Notes: generated by a model from the sequence alone, not told the origin. A DNA stretch of 47,510 nucleotides from Clostridiales bacterium DTU086 (GCA_001513335.1 LFTO01000005.1:1-47510); one strand, 5' to 3'. Shown: positions 37,246 through 47,510, counted from the stretch's first letter. Numbers and translations: made by a program.

Positions 37246-38208
37246 CTACTTCAAATTCTCAATCTTAGCTTCACTTTTTGCCTTATTAAAGAAATCACTA
37301 AAGGCTTCATTCTTTTGTTCATTTAGAACCTGTCCTTCCAATGAAGCTTCCAGCTCTTCAAAAGTGTCCTTTTTGTCCAGCACCTTTATTATGTGGAAAC
37401 CATAAGGCGAACGGACAGGTTCCTTGGAAATTTGGCCAACCTCTACCTGGAAAGCCCCATCTACAAACTCTTTAACCAGACTGGTATCATCACGGGTAAA
37501 ATAATAATCAATAACGCCGCCATTTTCAGCAGACTGTGCATCCTCTGAATTGTTTTTTGCCACCTCAGCAAAATCTTCTCCATTATTCAGCTTGGATATT
37601 AAGTTCTGGGCTTTTTCCCGCGCAGCTTTTACCTTTTCCTCTGGCGCATTTTCATCAACAGCAATCAGTATATGAGCCACTTTAGCCTGTTCATATTTAG
37701 CAGGGTTTTTTTCGAAAATGGCTTTTAAAGTTTCTGCATCAACAGAAATGTCACTGGTTACTTTATTGAAAAGTGCCTCGGCTGTTAACTGGATTTTAAT
37801 CTGCTCAGCCAGCTTATCTTCAGTCAGCTTTTGTTGACTCAGGAGCTGTTTGAAAACTTCCGTTCCAAATTGTTTTTTCATGAGCCTTATCTGCTCTTGA
37901 ACCACATCATTGGAAACGGAAACACCTTCTTTTTTGGCCTGCTGCATCAATAAGGCTTCGTCAATAAGCTGATTCATTGCTTCGTCTTCAATCTGCCCCA
38001 GGAGTTCGTCATCTTGCCCTTCCTGCAGGCTGTATCCCTGACTGGCGAGCCCTGATTTTATCAGAGCAATTCTGTCCTCCAACTGGCTCTGCAGGATCTT
38101 TTCGCCGTTTACCCTGGCAATAACGGAAGCATCTCCACCGCAGCCGGCAGAAAAAACAACAATAAAAATTAGTACAAGAAACAGGCTGATTACTTTTCTT
38201 CTAGGCAT
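37246..38208 (-). CDS. Peptidylprolyl isomerase, SurA/PrsA-like lipoprotein
   Basis: Lipobox VVFSAGCGG; PpiC domain KVAHILIAVDENAPEEKVKAAREKAQNLISKLNNGEDFAEVAKNNSEDAQSAENGGVIDYYFTRD. Confidence 0.94.
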   Translation of the reverse strand: MPRRKVISLFLVLIFIVVFSAGCGGDASVIARVNGEKILQSQLEDRIALIKSGLASQGYSLQEGQDDELLGQIEDEAMNQLIDEALLMQQAKKEGVSVSNDVVQEQIRLMKKQFGTEVFKQLLSQQKLTEDKLAEQIKIQLTAEALFNKVTSDISVDAETLKAIFEKNPAKYEQAKVAHILIAVDENAPEEKVKAAREKAQNLISKLNNGEDFAEVAKNNSEDAQSAENGGVIDYYFTRDDTSLVKEFVDGAFQVEVGQISKEPVRSPYGFHIIKVLDKKDTFEELEASLEGQVLNEQKNEAFSDFFNKAKSEAKIENLK

Positions 38209-38244
38209 TTAACCCAACCTTTCTGTTATCTTTAATTCAAACAA

Positions 38245-41200
38245 TTATATCAGATAATCTCTGGCACCAGCAAGCTCCTCAAACCTGCATAATATTTCTA
38301 TTATCCTTTTTCCTAGCTCTGATCCTGAAAGATTGCCTTTGGAAAGCTTGATTACCAATCCTCCCACACTTGAAAAGGACAGCTGCCGGGGAAAATCCTT
38401 GGCCAGGGTCATTAGAATATTCCCTTTTACCGCTGTCTCCTTGTCGAAACTAATCCTCACTTCCTGGCGGAACTCCTTTATTGAATCAATGCCAACTCTT
38501 CTGGCAAGCAGGCGCATTTGTACTATCAGGAAAAGGTTTTGAACTTCCCTGGGGATCTGTCCAAAACGGTCCTCCAGTTCAATTTCGAATTCTTTCAACT
38601 CATCTTCGTTATCAATGTCTCTGAGCTGGTGGTAAACATCAAGCTTAAGAGCAGGTTCTTCAATGTAGCTGTCTGCAACGTAGGCACTAATATTAAGTTC
38701 AATTTCCACATCTTGCTGTTCAGGAGCCTCTTTCCGGGGTTCCCCCTTAAGGAGCCGCACGGCATCTTCCAGGAGCTGGCAGTAAAGGTCAAAACCCACA
38801 TCCAACATATGACCATGCTGCTCTGCTCCCAGCAGGTTCCCGGCACCGCGAATTTCCAAATCCCGCATGGCCAGCTTGAACCCGGAGCCAAACTCCGTAA
38901 ACTCCCTGATGGCGTTAAGGCGCTTCTCTGCAGTTTCCCCCAGGACTTTTCTTTTATCATAAGTGAAATAAGCATAAGCAATGCGGTTTGACCTTCCGAC
39001 TCTTCCCCTGAGCTGGTACAACTGAGAGAGGCCAAATCTGTCAGCATTTTCCACTATCAGGGTGTTAACATTCCCGATATCCAGCCCGTTCTCAATAATT
39101 GTGGTACATACAAGAATGTCTATTTCTCCCTCAATGAACTCAACCATTACTTTATCCAGCTGTTTTTCCGGCATCTGCCCGTGAGCGATAGCAATTCTGG
39201 CCTGGGGCAGGTGTTTCTGCAGCCGGGAAACCCGGCGTTCCAACCCGGATACCAGGTTATACACATAAAAGACCTGACCACCCCTGTCCAATTCCCTGCG
39301 TATAGCTTCAACAACTAATTCCTTGCTGTACTCGACAACATAGGTCTGTACAGGGTAACGGTTTTCCGGAGGTGTATTGATTATACTCATATCCCTGGCT
39401 CCTGCAAGGGCCATATGCAGGGTCCTGGGTATCGGTGTGGCAGTAAGGGTTAATACGTCAATATTCTGCCGCAGCTGTTTCAACCGCTCCTTATGGGCTA
39501 CCCCAAATCTCTGCTCCTCATCAATTATCAGCAGCCCTAAATCTTTGAAACGCACATCCTTGGACAGCAGGCGGTGAGTTCCGATGATAATATCCACTTT
39601 ACCCTGCTCTAACGCAGCGATGATCTTTTTCTGCTCACCTGGGGTTTTTAAACGGCTTAAAACCTCAATTTTTGCCGGAACGCCCCTGAAACGATCCTTG
39701 AAAGTTCGCAGGTGCTGCTGGGCAAGGACTGTTGTAGGCACGAGTACTGCCACCTGCTTATTGTCCATAACAGCCTTAAAAGCACCCCGCATGGCCACTT
39801 CCGTCTTTCCATAGCCCACATCCCCTACCAAAAGGCGGTCCATGGGTTTGCTCTTTTCCATGTCCGACTTGACTTCAGTTATAGCCTTTATTTGGTCTTT
39901 AGTCTCATTAAAGGGAAAAGCCTCTTCAAATTCCGCCTGCCAGGGGGTATCCCGGTTAAAAGCAAAACCTTCAATTGTTTCCCTGGCAGCGTATAGATTT
40001 AACAAATCCTTAGCCAGCTCTTTAACGGATTCCCTGACCTTTTTCTTGGTTTTTACCCACTCACCGGTGCCTAACCTGTGCAGCTTAGGTTTATGCCCCT
40101 CGGCACCTACATATTTGCTGATCAGGTTTACGTTATCAGTAGGAACATAGACTTTATCCTGTCCGAAATACTGAATGTGCAGGTAATCCTTACGGACGCC
40201 CTGAACATCCAGGTTAATTACTCCAAGGTACTTTCCAATCCCATGCTGAACATGGACCACATAATCTCCGGGTTTAATCTCGGAAAAATCGGAAATCCTC
40301 AGGCCTTGATCATATTGTTTCCTTGGCCTGCGCAGCTTGGAGCGCCCAAAGAGCTCGCTGTCTGAAACCAGCACCAGTTTTGCAGCAGGAAATTCAAAGC
40401 CGGATAAAGGTTTACCATAGGTAATGATAACCTGGCCCTCCACCGGTGCCGACAGGATTTCCGGAAGAACTACCGCCTCAATTTTGTTATCCCAGAGCCC
40501 CTCTTTCAGCCGCAAACCTCTGTCCTTTGAAGAAGTCATGATAATTACGGAGTATTTTTGTCTCTGCCAGTCTTTTACCTGGGCAACAAACATGGGGAAT
40601 TTCCCCTGAAACTGGGGCAGATCCCTTCCGGATACGCTGACAGGAGCAACTGCTGAAAAGTCCCTGCTCCCCCCTGGCAGCAGGGAAAAGCCAGCCTTTT
40701 TCCTTTCGGCGGCATCTTCACGAATAAGGTCATATTTCACAAGTATTTCTTCCTGCCGGGGAAGGATTTTCCCCTGCTCCAGCAGTTCTCGAAAAACTTC
40801 CTTTAATTCCTCTTCCCTGCTTTCGGCTTCCTCCCTAACATGAAGGGGCTCGTCAACAATAATAAAGGGTTCCTGGTGGTAATAATTTAGTAGAGTATTC
40901 TTACCCTTCACAAAGTAAGGCAGGTATTGTTCCAGATGATAAGATACAATACCGGATTCCATTTCCTTTATCACCTGATCATACTTGTCCCGTAAATTTT
41001 GTCCAATTGTCTGTACCTTGGATTCATCTAAATCCTTAAAGGCAAGAGTCCAGTCTTTTTCAATCAATGCCTTACCTTCTGCCCACCCTGGTTCTCCAGG
41101 AGCTAAAGAGAATTCCACTGCGGGGAGAAGTGTTACTTCGTCAATGCTCTCCAGGGAACGCTGAGTGTTAGGGTTAAAAATACGAAAAGTTTCTATTTCA

Positions 41201-41814
41201 TCACCAAAAAATTCAATACGTACAGGCTGGCTGGCTGTTATCCCAAACACGTCCATTATCCCGCCCCGTACTGCCATCTGCCCCGGAATTTCCACCACTT
41301 CAACACGTTCGTAACCTAACCTTATCAACCTGCTGATAAGGTCCTCACGGCTGATTTCCTGCCCTTTTTTCAGTGTAACATATAGCTTTTTGAATTCCTC
41401 AGGGGCAGGAAGCATCCGGGACAGGGCTTCAATAGTTGTAACCACACACTGTGCCTTTCCATGAAGAATCTTATCCATTATTTCAACCCGTTGGGATACA
41501 ACTTCCCTGCTCTGGGCGTAGGTTTCCATAGGAACAATTTCCCGAACGGGGAAATAATCCACCCTGTTGGGAGGGAAAAAAACAGACATGTCATGGAGAA
41601 CAGCCCTGGCCTTTTCCTCTTTAGAAGTAATTACCAGAAGAGGAGAACGGGTAAAGAAGCCCAGGGCACTCATAACAAAATGCTTTTGCGCTCTATCTGC
41701 ACCGTAAATTCCTAAAGACAGGTAAATATCTATTTTATTGATAATGTCCTTAAATCGATTCTCATTTTTTATGAATTCAAACAACCCAGGGTGGCGCAAT
41801 AGGGTTACCTCCAA
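38245..41814 (-). CDS. mfd: Transcription-repair coupling factor
   Basis: 1189 aa; DYVVHVQHGIGKYLGV, DRLLVGDVGYGKTEVAMRGAFKAVMDNKQVAVLVPTTVLAQQH, LLIIDEEQRFGVAHKERLK. Confidence 0.98.
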   Translation of the reverse strand: MEVTLLRHPGLFEFIKNENRFKDIINKIDIYLSLGIYGADRAQKHFVMSALGFFTRSPLLVITSKEEKARAVLHDMSVFFPPNRVDYFPVREIVPMETYAQSREVVSQRVEIMDKILHGKAQCVVTTIEALSRMLPAPEEFKKLYVTLKKGQEISREDLISRLIRLGYERVEVVEIPGQMAVRGGIMDVFGITASQPVRIEFFGDEIETFRIFNPNTQRSLESIDEVTLLPAVEFSLAPGEPGWAEGKALIEKDWTLAFKDLDESKVQTIGQNLRDKYDQVIKEMESGIVSYHLEQYLPYFVKGKNTLLNYYHQEPFIIVDEPLHVREEAESREEELKEVFRELLEQGKILPRQEEILVKYDLIREDAAERKKAGFSLLPGGSRDFSAVAPVSVSGRDLPQFQGKFPMFVAQVKDWQRQKYSVIIMTSSKDRGLRLKEGLWDNKIEAVVLPEILSAPVEGQVIITYGKPLSGFEFPAAKLVLVSDSELFGRSKLRRPRKQYDQGLRISDFSEIKPGDYVVHVQHGIGKYLGVINLDVQGVRKDYLHIQYFGQDKVYVPTDNVNLISKYVGAEGHKPKLHRLGTGEWVKTKKKVRESVKELAKDLLNLYAARETIEGFAFNRDTPWQAEFEEAFPFNETKDQIKAITEVKSDMEKSKPMDRLLVGDVGYGKTEVAMRGAFKAVMDNKQVAVLVPTTVLAQQHLRTFKDRFRGVPAKIEVLSRLKTPGEQKKIIAALEQGKVDIIIGTHRLLSKDVRFKDLGLLIIDEEQRFGVAHKERLKQLRQNIDVLTLTATPIPRTLHMALAGARDMSIINTPPENRYPVQTYVVEYSKELVVEAIRRELDRGGQVFYVYNLVSGLERRVSRLQKHLPQARIAIAHGQMPEKQLDKVMVEFIEGEIDILVCTTIIENGLDIGNVNTLIVENADRFGLSQLYQLRGRVGRSNRIAYAYFTYDKRKVLGETAEKRLNAIREFTEFGSGFKLAMRDLEIRGAGNLLGAEQHGHMLDVGFDLYCQLLEDAVRLLKGEPRKEAPEQQDVEIELNISAYVADSYIEEPALKLDVYHQLRDIDNEDELKEFEIELEDRFGQIPREVQNLFLIVQMRLLARRVGIDSIKEFRQEVRISFDKETAVKGNILMTLAKDFPRQLSFSSVGGLVIKLSKGNLSGSELGKRIIEILCRFEELAGARDYLI

Positions 41815-42058
41815 AATTTAAAACATAAATTATTTGGCAAAGTCGGCTTTAGCCCACCATTTTGTGCCTGAAATAAAGGAGCCCGGGTATCCTTAAGTTA
41901 CTCAAAAGTTTTTTCAGGCAGCAAAACAACGGGCGCTTTCCACAATAAGTATACCAACAGGCACCTGGAGAGGAAGAGCACGTCGCCGGCACTTCAGCCG
42001 GGAACCTGTCCCTGCTCCCTGCAGGTGCAGCGCCAGGAAAACAAAAACTATCGCTTTT

Positions 42059-42496
42059 TTAATTGCGTAAATATATGCCGGTAATCACACGGTTCCAAAT
42101 ACTGTGCACTACCGCAGCAGCGCCAATCCCCAGCAGCAAACTGCCAGTTACTTTGTATATTACAACGGTTATCAGGCCCCAAAAGCCATGGGTGACAAAA
42201 CTCGACAGCCCTCCCACCACCCCTTTAATGCTTTTAGCCCCTAGAATTTCATAACCTGCTTCGATGGCTCCAAAAACTGCGTGGGTACTTATAAGGGAGG
42301 CCCCAAGGGCGGCAGCAGAGAAAGACTTTATCGCTTCCTCAACAATAGGTATGAAAGTTACTATCCCTTTATTACCTGCTTGGCCAATAATTAACTGGTT
42401 AATAACGTATGCAGTTGCTGCTGCCAATACTCCTGCTGCAAGGGAAGTCATGGTTTCACTCCAATTTTGCGGGGTTTGAGCCGGGGAGGACAGCAA
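42059..42496 (-). CDS. Hypothetical membrane protein with PrsW-like motifs
   Basis: 145 aa; PIVEEAIKSFSAAAL, VFGAIEAGYEIL, FVTHGFWGL, VVHSIWNR, resembling the EExxK / FxxxE / H motifs of PrsW-type intramembrane proteases. Confidence 0.55.
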   Translation of the reverse strand: MLSSPAQTPQNWSETMTSLAAGVLAAATAYVINQLIIGQAGNKGIVTFIPIVEEAIKSFSAAALGASLISTHAVFGAIEAGYEILGAKSIKGVVGGLSSFVTHGFWGLITVVIYKVTGSLLLGIGAAAVVHSIWNRVITGIYLRN

Positions 42497-43064
42497 CCGT
42501 TGTTCTATTGTACCTGTTCATGGCTTCCTGTACTCCCTGTACAACCAGGGTCAGCACAGCATCCCTGGCCACAGGCAGGACTTTCTTAAATACATCCCAC
42601 TCACTGTCGTCAAAAACAGACAGGACATAGTCTGGCGTATCCATCCCCTCAGGGGGCCTTCCAACTCCAATTTTTACACGGCAGAAATTATTCGCACCCA
42701 GCTCATTTAATACTGACAAAACCCCTTTATGGCCCCCATGGCCCCCTGAGGCCCTTATACGCAGACGTCCAAGGTCCAAATCCACATCGTCATGGATGAT
42801 AATTATTTCCTCCGGACAGCTCCCATAAGCTGCGGCCAGCTCCGCAACAGCAAGACCGCTGCGGTTCATATAGCACTGGGGTTTTGCCAGAATCAGCTTT
42901 TCACCCCGGTACCTGCCAGTGGCAATGAGACTCTTCCCAAATTCTGTAGAAATATTTCCGCAGCCAATGCTGTCCCCTATCAGATCAAGGACGAGAAAAC
43001 CAGCATTATGCCTTGTAGTCTCATACTGGGGCCCGGGGTTGCCCAGACCAATAATCAGCTTCAT
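42456..43064 (-). CDS. pth: Peptidyl-tRNA hydrolase
   Basis: MKLIIGLGNPGPQYETTRHNAGFLVLDLI, KPQCYMNRSGLAV, IIHDDVDLDLGRLRIRASGGHGGHKGV; start set to ATG 43064. Confidence 0.97.
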   Translation of the reverse strand: MKLIIGLGNPGPQYETTRHNAGFLVLDLIGDSIGCGNISTEFGKSLIATGRYRGEKLILAKPQCYMNRSGLAVAELAAAYGSCPEEIIIIHDDVDLDLGRLRIRASGGHGGHKGVLSVLNELGANNFCRVKIGVGRPPEGMDTPDYVLSVFDDSEWDVFKKVLPVARDAVLTLVVQGVQEAMNRYNRTTVAVLPGSNPAKLE

Positions 43065-43224
43065 TCCAGTTCCCCCCTGAACAAGTTTCGACAACAGTAT
43101 GGAAGCAGTAAACGTCAAGTTTTTTCACGGCACTCCGGTTCTCCAAAGGCCGAGACGCCCATAGCGACCCCCTGCCCCTCCGGATGAGTTGTGAGAGACA
43201 GCAAACTTTTGTCCGGCAGTTTGT

Positions 43225-43290
43225 TTGGGAAAGCCCGTATGTATCATGAAACGGGACTTCTTGCGCTCCTTGACCGCCGTTAAGGCCGCG
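43225..43290 (+). repeat. Degenerate fragment of composite repeat, copy E
   Basis: AAGCCCGTATGTATCATGAAACGGGACTTCTTGCGC resembles CCGCATGTATTGTGGAACGAGACTTGTTTCCC of copy B. Confidence 0.5.
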
Positions 43291-43356
43291 GGAGTGAAAG
43301 GAATAATTTCCTTAAGTAAACTATAAGAGGTGTTCCAGCGGAACACCTCCCAGTAA

Positions 43357-44013
43357 TTATTCTTCGCCTTCCTCGCCACCCCTAGCAGGTTCTGCAGGCT
43401 CAGCAGATCCGGCTTCTGCTTCGCCCTCACCTTCAACCTCTGCAGGTTCTTCTTCAGCTTGAGCGGCAACGATTGAAACGATTACTTCTTCTGGATCTGT
43501 TAGAATTTCCACATCGTCTCCCGTTTTCAGGTCTCCTACTGTGATACTTTCACCAAAGTCCAGTTGAGACACATCTACTTCAATGGATTCCGGGATATCC
43601 GTAGGGAGACACCTTACCTGGACTTCTCTCAACAGGTGCTGTAATACCCCGCCGCCCTGTATTCCGGGGGCTTCACTTTCCCCTACAATATGCAGGGGCA
43701 CCATGGCATCCAGTTTTTCTTTAAGGGAAATTCTTTGCAAATCAGCATGCAGGTATTCTCTGCCTACCGGGGAAGTTTGCACTTCTTTTATTAAAATCAC
43801 ATACTCTTTTGAGTCCACTTTCAGTTTAATCAGAGCATTGGGTCCGCCTTCCCTCAGAACTCTGTCCAGGTCACTGGTTTTTACAGTCAAGGGAATTGAA
43901 TCTATTTCTGAACCATACAGAACGCAAGGCAGTAAGCCTTTTCTGCGGAGCTTAGATGCATGCCCTTTGCCCGTCTCTTCTCTGATTTGGGCTTCCAATT
44001 CTAAAGCTTCCAT
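43357..44013 (-). CDS. rplY: 50S ribosomal protein L25 / general stress protein Ctc
   Basis: MEALELEAQIREETGKGHASKLRRKGLLPCVLYGSEIDSIPL; acidic C-terminal tail; adjacent to pth and prs. Confidence 0.94.
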   Translation of the reverse strand: MEALELEAQIREETGKGHASKLRRKGLLPCVLYGSEIDSIPLTVKTSDLDRVLREGGPNALIKLKVDSKEYVILIKEVQTSPVGREYLHADLQRISLKEKLDAMVPLHIVGESEAPGIQGGGVLQHLLREVQVRCLPTDIPESIEVDVSQLDFGESITVGDLKTGDDVEILTDPEEVIVSIVAAQAEEEPAEVEGEGEAEAGSAEPAEPARGGEEGEE

Positions 44014-44122
44014 TTTGTCAAACACTCCTTTTTTTCCTTCATCTTGAGTATATCCCTAATTCTAGCATAATAAACTTTCAATGTGAATAATATCTTGTAT
44101 GATAGCACGGAGGTGAAACACT

Positions 44123-44839
44123 ATGTTAGAAAAGAGTAAAACACTTTTATCCATGCGAATCATCAGCCTCGAAGAAGGCCAGCAAATAGGTAGAGTACGT
44201 GGTATCGTTGTAGACCCGGAAAGCTTCTCCATTGCCGCTTTAGTAACCGATAAACAGGGATGGTTTGGCGATTATAAAGTGGTACCTTTCAGTAAAGTAA
44301 TGAGCATCGGTGACCATGCCATCACCATTGACAAGAAAAGCAGCATTGAAAAACCATCAAATCTCCCTGAAATTGCACGCCTGATGAAGGGAAAACAACC
44401 CCTGTTAGGTGCCAAAGTTTTTTCCGAGTCAGGTACACTGCTGGGTATTGTGGATGAGCTCCTGTACAATAAGGAAACAGGAGTTATCGACAGCCTGGAA
44501 ATATCCGGACGTTTCCTTGAGAGCGTTTTCCGCGGAAGAATCTCCATCCCTGCATCTGCCGTAAAAATTTTCGGGCGGGATGCCATTATCGTGGACAACA
44601 ATTACAAAAGAAACATGCGCTCTATTGATAGTCCCGCAAAAACAAAATTAGATACAGTCAGGTCCTCCGGGAAAAAGCTGTTTGGATCCACAAAAAAAGC
44701 AACCAAAAAATTAAGCAAATCCCTGACAGACTCCATTGATGAGTTCACAGAAAATAAAGAGCAAAAAAAAGAAAACGAAAAACCTGAAGTCAATGCAGAT
44801 GAAAACCAAAAGTCTGACAACGGCAAATCAATTGAATAA
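44123..44839 (+). CDS. PRC-barrel domain-containing protein
   Basis: Two PRC-barrel-like segments ([66 protein letters not shown]) and a charged, low-complexity C-terminus. Confidence 0.88.
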   Translation: MLEKSKTLLSMRIISLEEGQQIGRVRGIVVDPESFSIAALVTDKQGWFGDYKVVPFSKVMSIGDHAITIDKKSSIEKPSNLPEIARLMKGKQPLLGAKVFSESGTLLGIVDELLYNKETGVIDSLEISGRFLESVFRGRISIPASAVKIFGRDAIIVDNNYKRNMRSIDSPAKTKLDTVRSSGKKLFGSTKKATKKLSKSLTDSIDEFTENKEQKKENEKPEVNADENQKSDNGKSIE

Positions 44840-45775
44840 TTCGCTTACGGAAGCATCCTGATGGACGCGCACAATAGCTTCACCCAGCAGTGGAGCAACT
44901 GACAGCACTTTAATCTTGTCTATCTGCTTTTCCTCCGGCAGAGGAATGGTATTAGTAACCACAACTTCTTTCAGACATGACTCGTTGATCCGCTCAATAG
45001 CCGGTCCGGACAGCACCGGGTGCGTACAGCAGGCGTAGACCTCTTTCGCCCCTCGGTTCATCAATGCCTCTGCTCCCAGGGTAATAGTACCTGCTGTGTC
45101 AATGAGGTCATCTGTCATAATTACGGTTTTGCCTTCCACATCGCCGATAAGGTTCATTATTTTGGCCACATTTGGAGCAGGTCTCCTTTTTTCCAAAATG
45201 GCTATCTCTGCTCCCAGATATTCTGCCAAATCCCTGGTACGGGAAACACCGCCTACGTCGGGAGATACCAGGACAACGTCGGTAAAACCTTTTTGTTTGT
45301 AGTACTCACCTAAAATCGGCACACCCAGCAGGTGATCCACGGGAATATCGAAAAATCCCTGAATGGCACCTGCATGGAGGTCCATTGTCATAACCCTCCT
45401 GGCACCGGCAGTTGTAATCAGGTTGGCAACCAATTTGGCGGAAATCGGGTCACGGGCTCTGGTTTTTCGTTCCTGCCGGGCATAACCGTAATAAGGAACA
45501 ACCGCAGTAATTCTCCTTGCAGAAGCCCTTCTTAAAGCATCAATCATAATCAGCAGTTCCATAAGATTTTCGTTAACGGGATAGCATGTAGGCTGGATCA
45601 CATATGCATCACAACCACGTACGCTTTCCGAAATAGTAAGACTTATTTCGCCATCGCTGAACCTGTCCACCTTGGACTTGCCCATTGGAATGCCGATAAT
45701 GCCGGCAATTTCTTCGGCTAATTCAGGATGCGCGTTTCCGGAAAAAATTTTCAGGTTCCCTTTGGAAAAACTCAC
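44828..45775 (-). CDS. prs: Ribose-phosphate pyrophosphokinase
   Basis: [81 protein letters not shown]. Confidence 0.98.
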   Translation of the reverse strand: MSFSKGNLKIFSGNAHPELAEEIAGIIGIPMGKSKVDRFSDGEISLTISESVRGCDAYVIQPTCYPVNENLMELLIMIDALRRASARRITAVVPYYGYARQERKTRARDPISAKLVANLITTAGARRVMTMDLHAGAIQGFFDIPVDHLLGVPILGEYYKQKGFTDVVLVSPDVGGVSRTRDLAEYLGAEIAILEKRRPAPNVAKIMNLIGDVEGKTVIMTDDLIDTAGTITLGAEALMNRGAKEVYACCTHPVLSGPAIERINESCLKEVVVTNTIPLPEEKQIDKIKVLSVAPLLGEAIVRVHQDASVSELFN

Positions 45776-45872
45776 TTTATCCCCTCCCCATCAGCCAGAA
45801 ACGAAATCTCTCTAAACCCTTAACTGTGGTTCTCTCTTTATTGTTTTATTCCTTTCAAAAAGCGACAAATGG

Positions 45873-47246
45873 CTACTTTTTTTTCTTGCCTTTTTTTGCA
45901 ACCCATCCTTCTTTTGTTGTCTGGCGTTCCCTGGCAATAGCCAGGGCACCTTCAGGAACATTCTCGGTAATTGTAGAACCGGCAGCTATATATGCATCTT
46001 TACCGATCTCTAAAGGAGCAACCAGGTTGGAGTTGCTGCCCACAAAAACATTATCGGAAATAATCGTCTTGTGTTTTTTCTCCCCGTCATAATTACAGGT
46101 TATGGTCCCTGCGCCCACGTTAACCCCTACGCCAACTTCCGAATCACCCAGGTATGTCAGGTGGGGCACCTTGCTTCCTGTCCCAATTGTAGATTTCTTT
46201 ATCTCTACAAAATCACCGATTTTGACATTGTCCCTTAAATCGCTGCCGGGACGCACATAGGCAAAAGGCCCTATTTTACACCCCTGCCCAAATTTGCTCT
46301 CTATAAGAACAGAATACTGGACAATACAGTTGTTACCCAATACGCAATCCTCTAGGCGGCTGCTGGGCCCTATCAGGCAATGACTGCCAATTATACTGTT
46401 ACCTTGAATAATTGTATGGGGAAGAATCACCGTATCCTGTCCAATTTTCACATCTGCATCTATATAAGTTGTGGCAGGGTCAATTAAACTAACACCGGAA
46501 AGCATCAACTCTCTGTTCTTACGACTGCGGAAAATTTCTTCTACTTCGGCAAGCTGTACACGGTCGTTAATCCCCTGAACCTCTTTGGTATCCTCAGCCT
46601 TGAAGGCTGAGACTTTTTTGCCCTGGCGGAAAAAGACGCTGATTACATCGGTAAGGTAGTACTCTCCCTGGGCGTTATCAGGAGTCAGCTTGTCAAGAGC
46701 TGCAAACAAACTAGTTTTCTGAAAAATATAGGTGCCGGAGTTGATTTCCTTAATCAGGAGTTCTTCAGGAGAAGCATCTTTGTGCTCTACTATTTTTTCA
46801 ACATCGCCGGCATCGTTACGGAGGATTCTCCCGTATCCCCAGGGATTATCCATTTCTGCAGTTAAAATAGTCGCTTCCGCTCCGGTTTTTTCGTGGTACT
46901 CAATTAGGTTTTTTAGGGTTGAAGCAGTCAATAAAGGTGTATCACCGCACAGGACCAGAACCCTCTCAACACCTTTCCCAACTGCTTCCCTGGCTTGGAA
47001 AACTGCATGGCCTGTTCCCAGCTGCTGCTCCTGAACAACATAATTCAATTCCGGCAGGCTTTCCAGCAGTGTCTCCCTTCCATGACCAATAACAACAATC
47101 TGTTCCTCAACCCCTGCTTTTCTGGCAGCATCCATAACATGCAGCAGCATTGGTTTGCCACCAACCTTATGCAGGACCTTGGGATGCACCGAACGCATCC
47201 TTTTACCCTGTCCTGCCGCAAGAATTACTGCGCTCACCTGACTCAT
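45873..47246 (-). CDS. glmU: Bifunctional UDP-GlcNAc pyrophosphorylase/glucosamine-1-phosphate N-acetyltransferase
   Basis: VILAAGQGKRMRSVHPKVLHKVGGKPML; left-handed beta-helix hexapeptide C-terminus; GTITCNYDGEKKHKTIISDNVFVGSNS. Confidence 0.98.
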   Translation of the reverse strand: MSQVSAVILAAGQGKRMRSVHPKVLHKVGGKPMLLHVMDAARKAGVEEQIVVIGHGRETLLESLPELNYVVQEQQLGTGHAVFQAREAVGKGVERVLVLCGDTPLLTASTLKNLIEYHEKTGAEATILTAEMDNPWGYGRILRNDAGDVEKIVEHKDASPEELLIKEINSGTYIFQKTSLFAALDKLTPDNAQGEYYLTDVISVFFRQGKKVSAFKAEDTKEVQGINDRVQLAEVEEIFRSRKNRELMLSGVSLIDPATTYIDADVKIGQDTVILPHTIIQGNSIIGSHCLIGPSSRLEDCVLGNNCIVQYSVLIESKFGQGCKIGPFAYVRPGSDLRDNVKIGDFVEIKKSTIGTGSKVPHLTYLGDSEVGVGVNVGAGTITCNYDGEKKHKTIISDNVFVGSNSNLVAPLEIGKDAYIAAGSTITENVPEGALAIARERQTTKEGWVAKKGKKKK

Positions 47247-47262
47247 AAAAGACCTCCCCCAT

Positions 47263-47510
47263 TCACGTTACACTACCCAACAATACCTGCTCCACAAGGT
47301 CCAAGTCACTGGGTTTATCTACATCCATGCCAATTTCCGGATAGATGCATTTTACAGCCACGCCCTTAAAGCCCAGCAGCTGGGAAAACTTCTCCTCTGC
47401 TTCTCGAATAGTAAGACGCCGCAAAAGGAACTTGAGGATAAATCCCGGCCCGATTGTCTTACACAGTCCAACAGGGTCTTTCCTCAGGCTTATCAACTCA
47501 TCAGCAAGAT
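47263..47510 (-). CDS. C-terminal part of a nucleotidyltransferase-like (NTP transferase) protein, truncated by window end
   Basis: Frame is open to the edge (..LADELISLRKDPVGLCKTIGPGFILKFLLRRLTIREAEEKFSQLLGFKGVAVKCIYPEIGMDVDKPSDLDLVEQVLL); MDVDKPSDLDLV ending is typical of MobA-like NTP transferases. Confidence 0.6.
   Translation of the reverse strand, partial: LADELISLRKDPVGLCKTIGPGFILKFLLRRLTIREAEEKFSQLLGFKGVAVKCIYPEIGMDVDKPSDLDLVEQVLLGSVT

Overview
The window is a 47.5 kb chromosomal segment of a spore-forming, Peptococcaceae/Desulfotomaculum-like Clostridia (Firmicutes). The taxon is inferred from gene content and order. Nearly all genes are on the minus strand: lysS(partial)-greA, a 3-gene cassette of uncharacterised function, YgeY-like peptidase plus PLP enzyme, ald, ybaK, dusB, coaX, birA, panD, panC, DUF2520 protein, folK, folB, folP, ndk, ftsH, tilS, spoIIE, three tRNAs (fMet, Met, Glu), S1-domain protein, divIC, small HTH protein, yabQ, yabP, spoIID-like, rqcP(yabO), hup, mazG, spoVT, PpiC-type foldase, mfd, a PrsW-like membrane protein, pth, rplY/ctc, prs, glmU and a partial gene at the right edge. 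Plus-strand exceptions are azlC/azlD plus a methyltransferase, a DUF192 gene, an L,D-transpeptidase and a PRC-barrel gene. I saw no CRISPR array, transposase, prophage or rRNA. The two signals most worth follow-up are: (1) a full-length homologue of the cyanobacterial long-chain acyl-ACP reductase (AAR), including the Cys equivalent to its catalytic Cys294, in a cassette with a 'quinate 5-dehydrogenase'-type protein and an HTH regulator; (2) a family of composite, hairpin-rich intergenic repeats in at least four, probably five, gaps, all in the same orientation, two of which bracket the spoIID-like gene. All homology calls are from reading translated sequence and memory of families; no database search was run.
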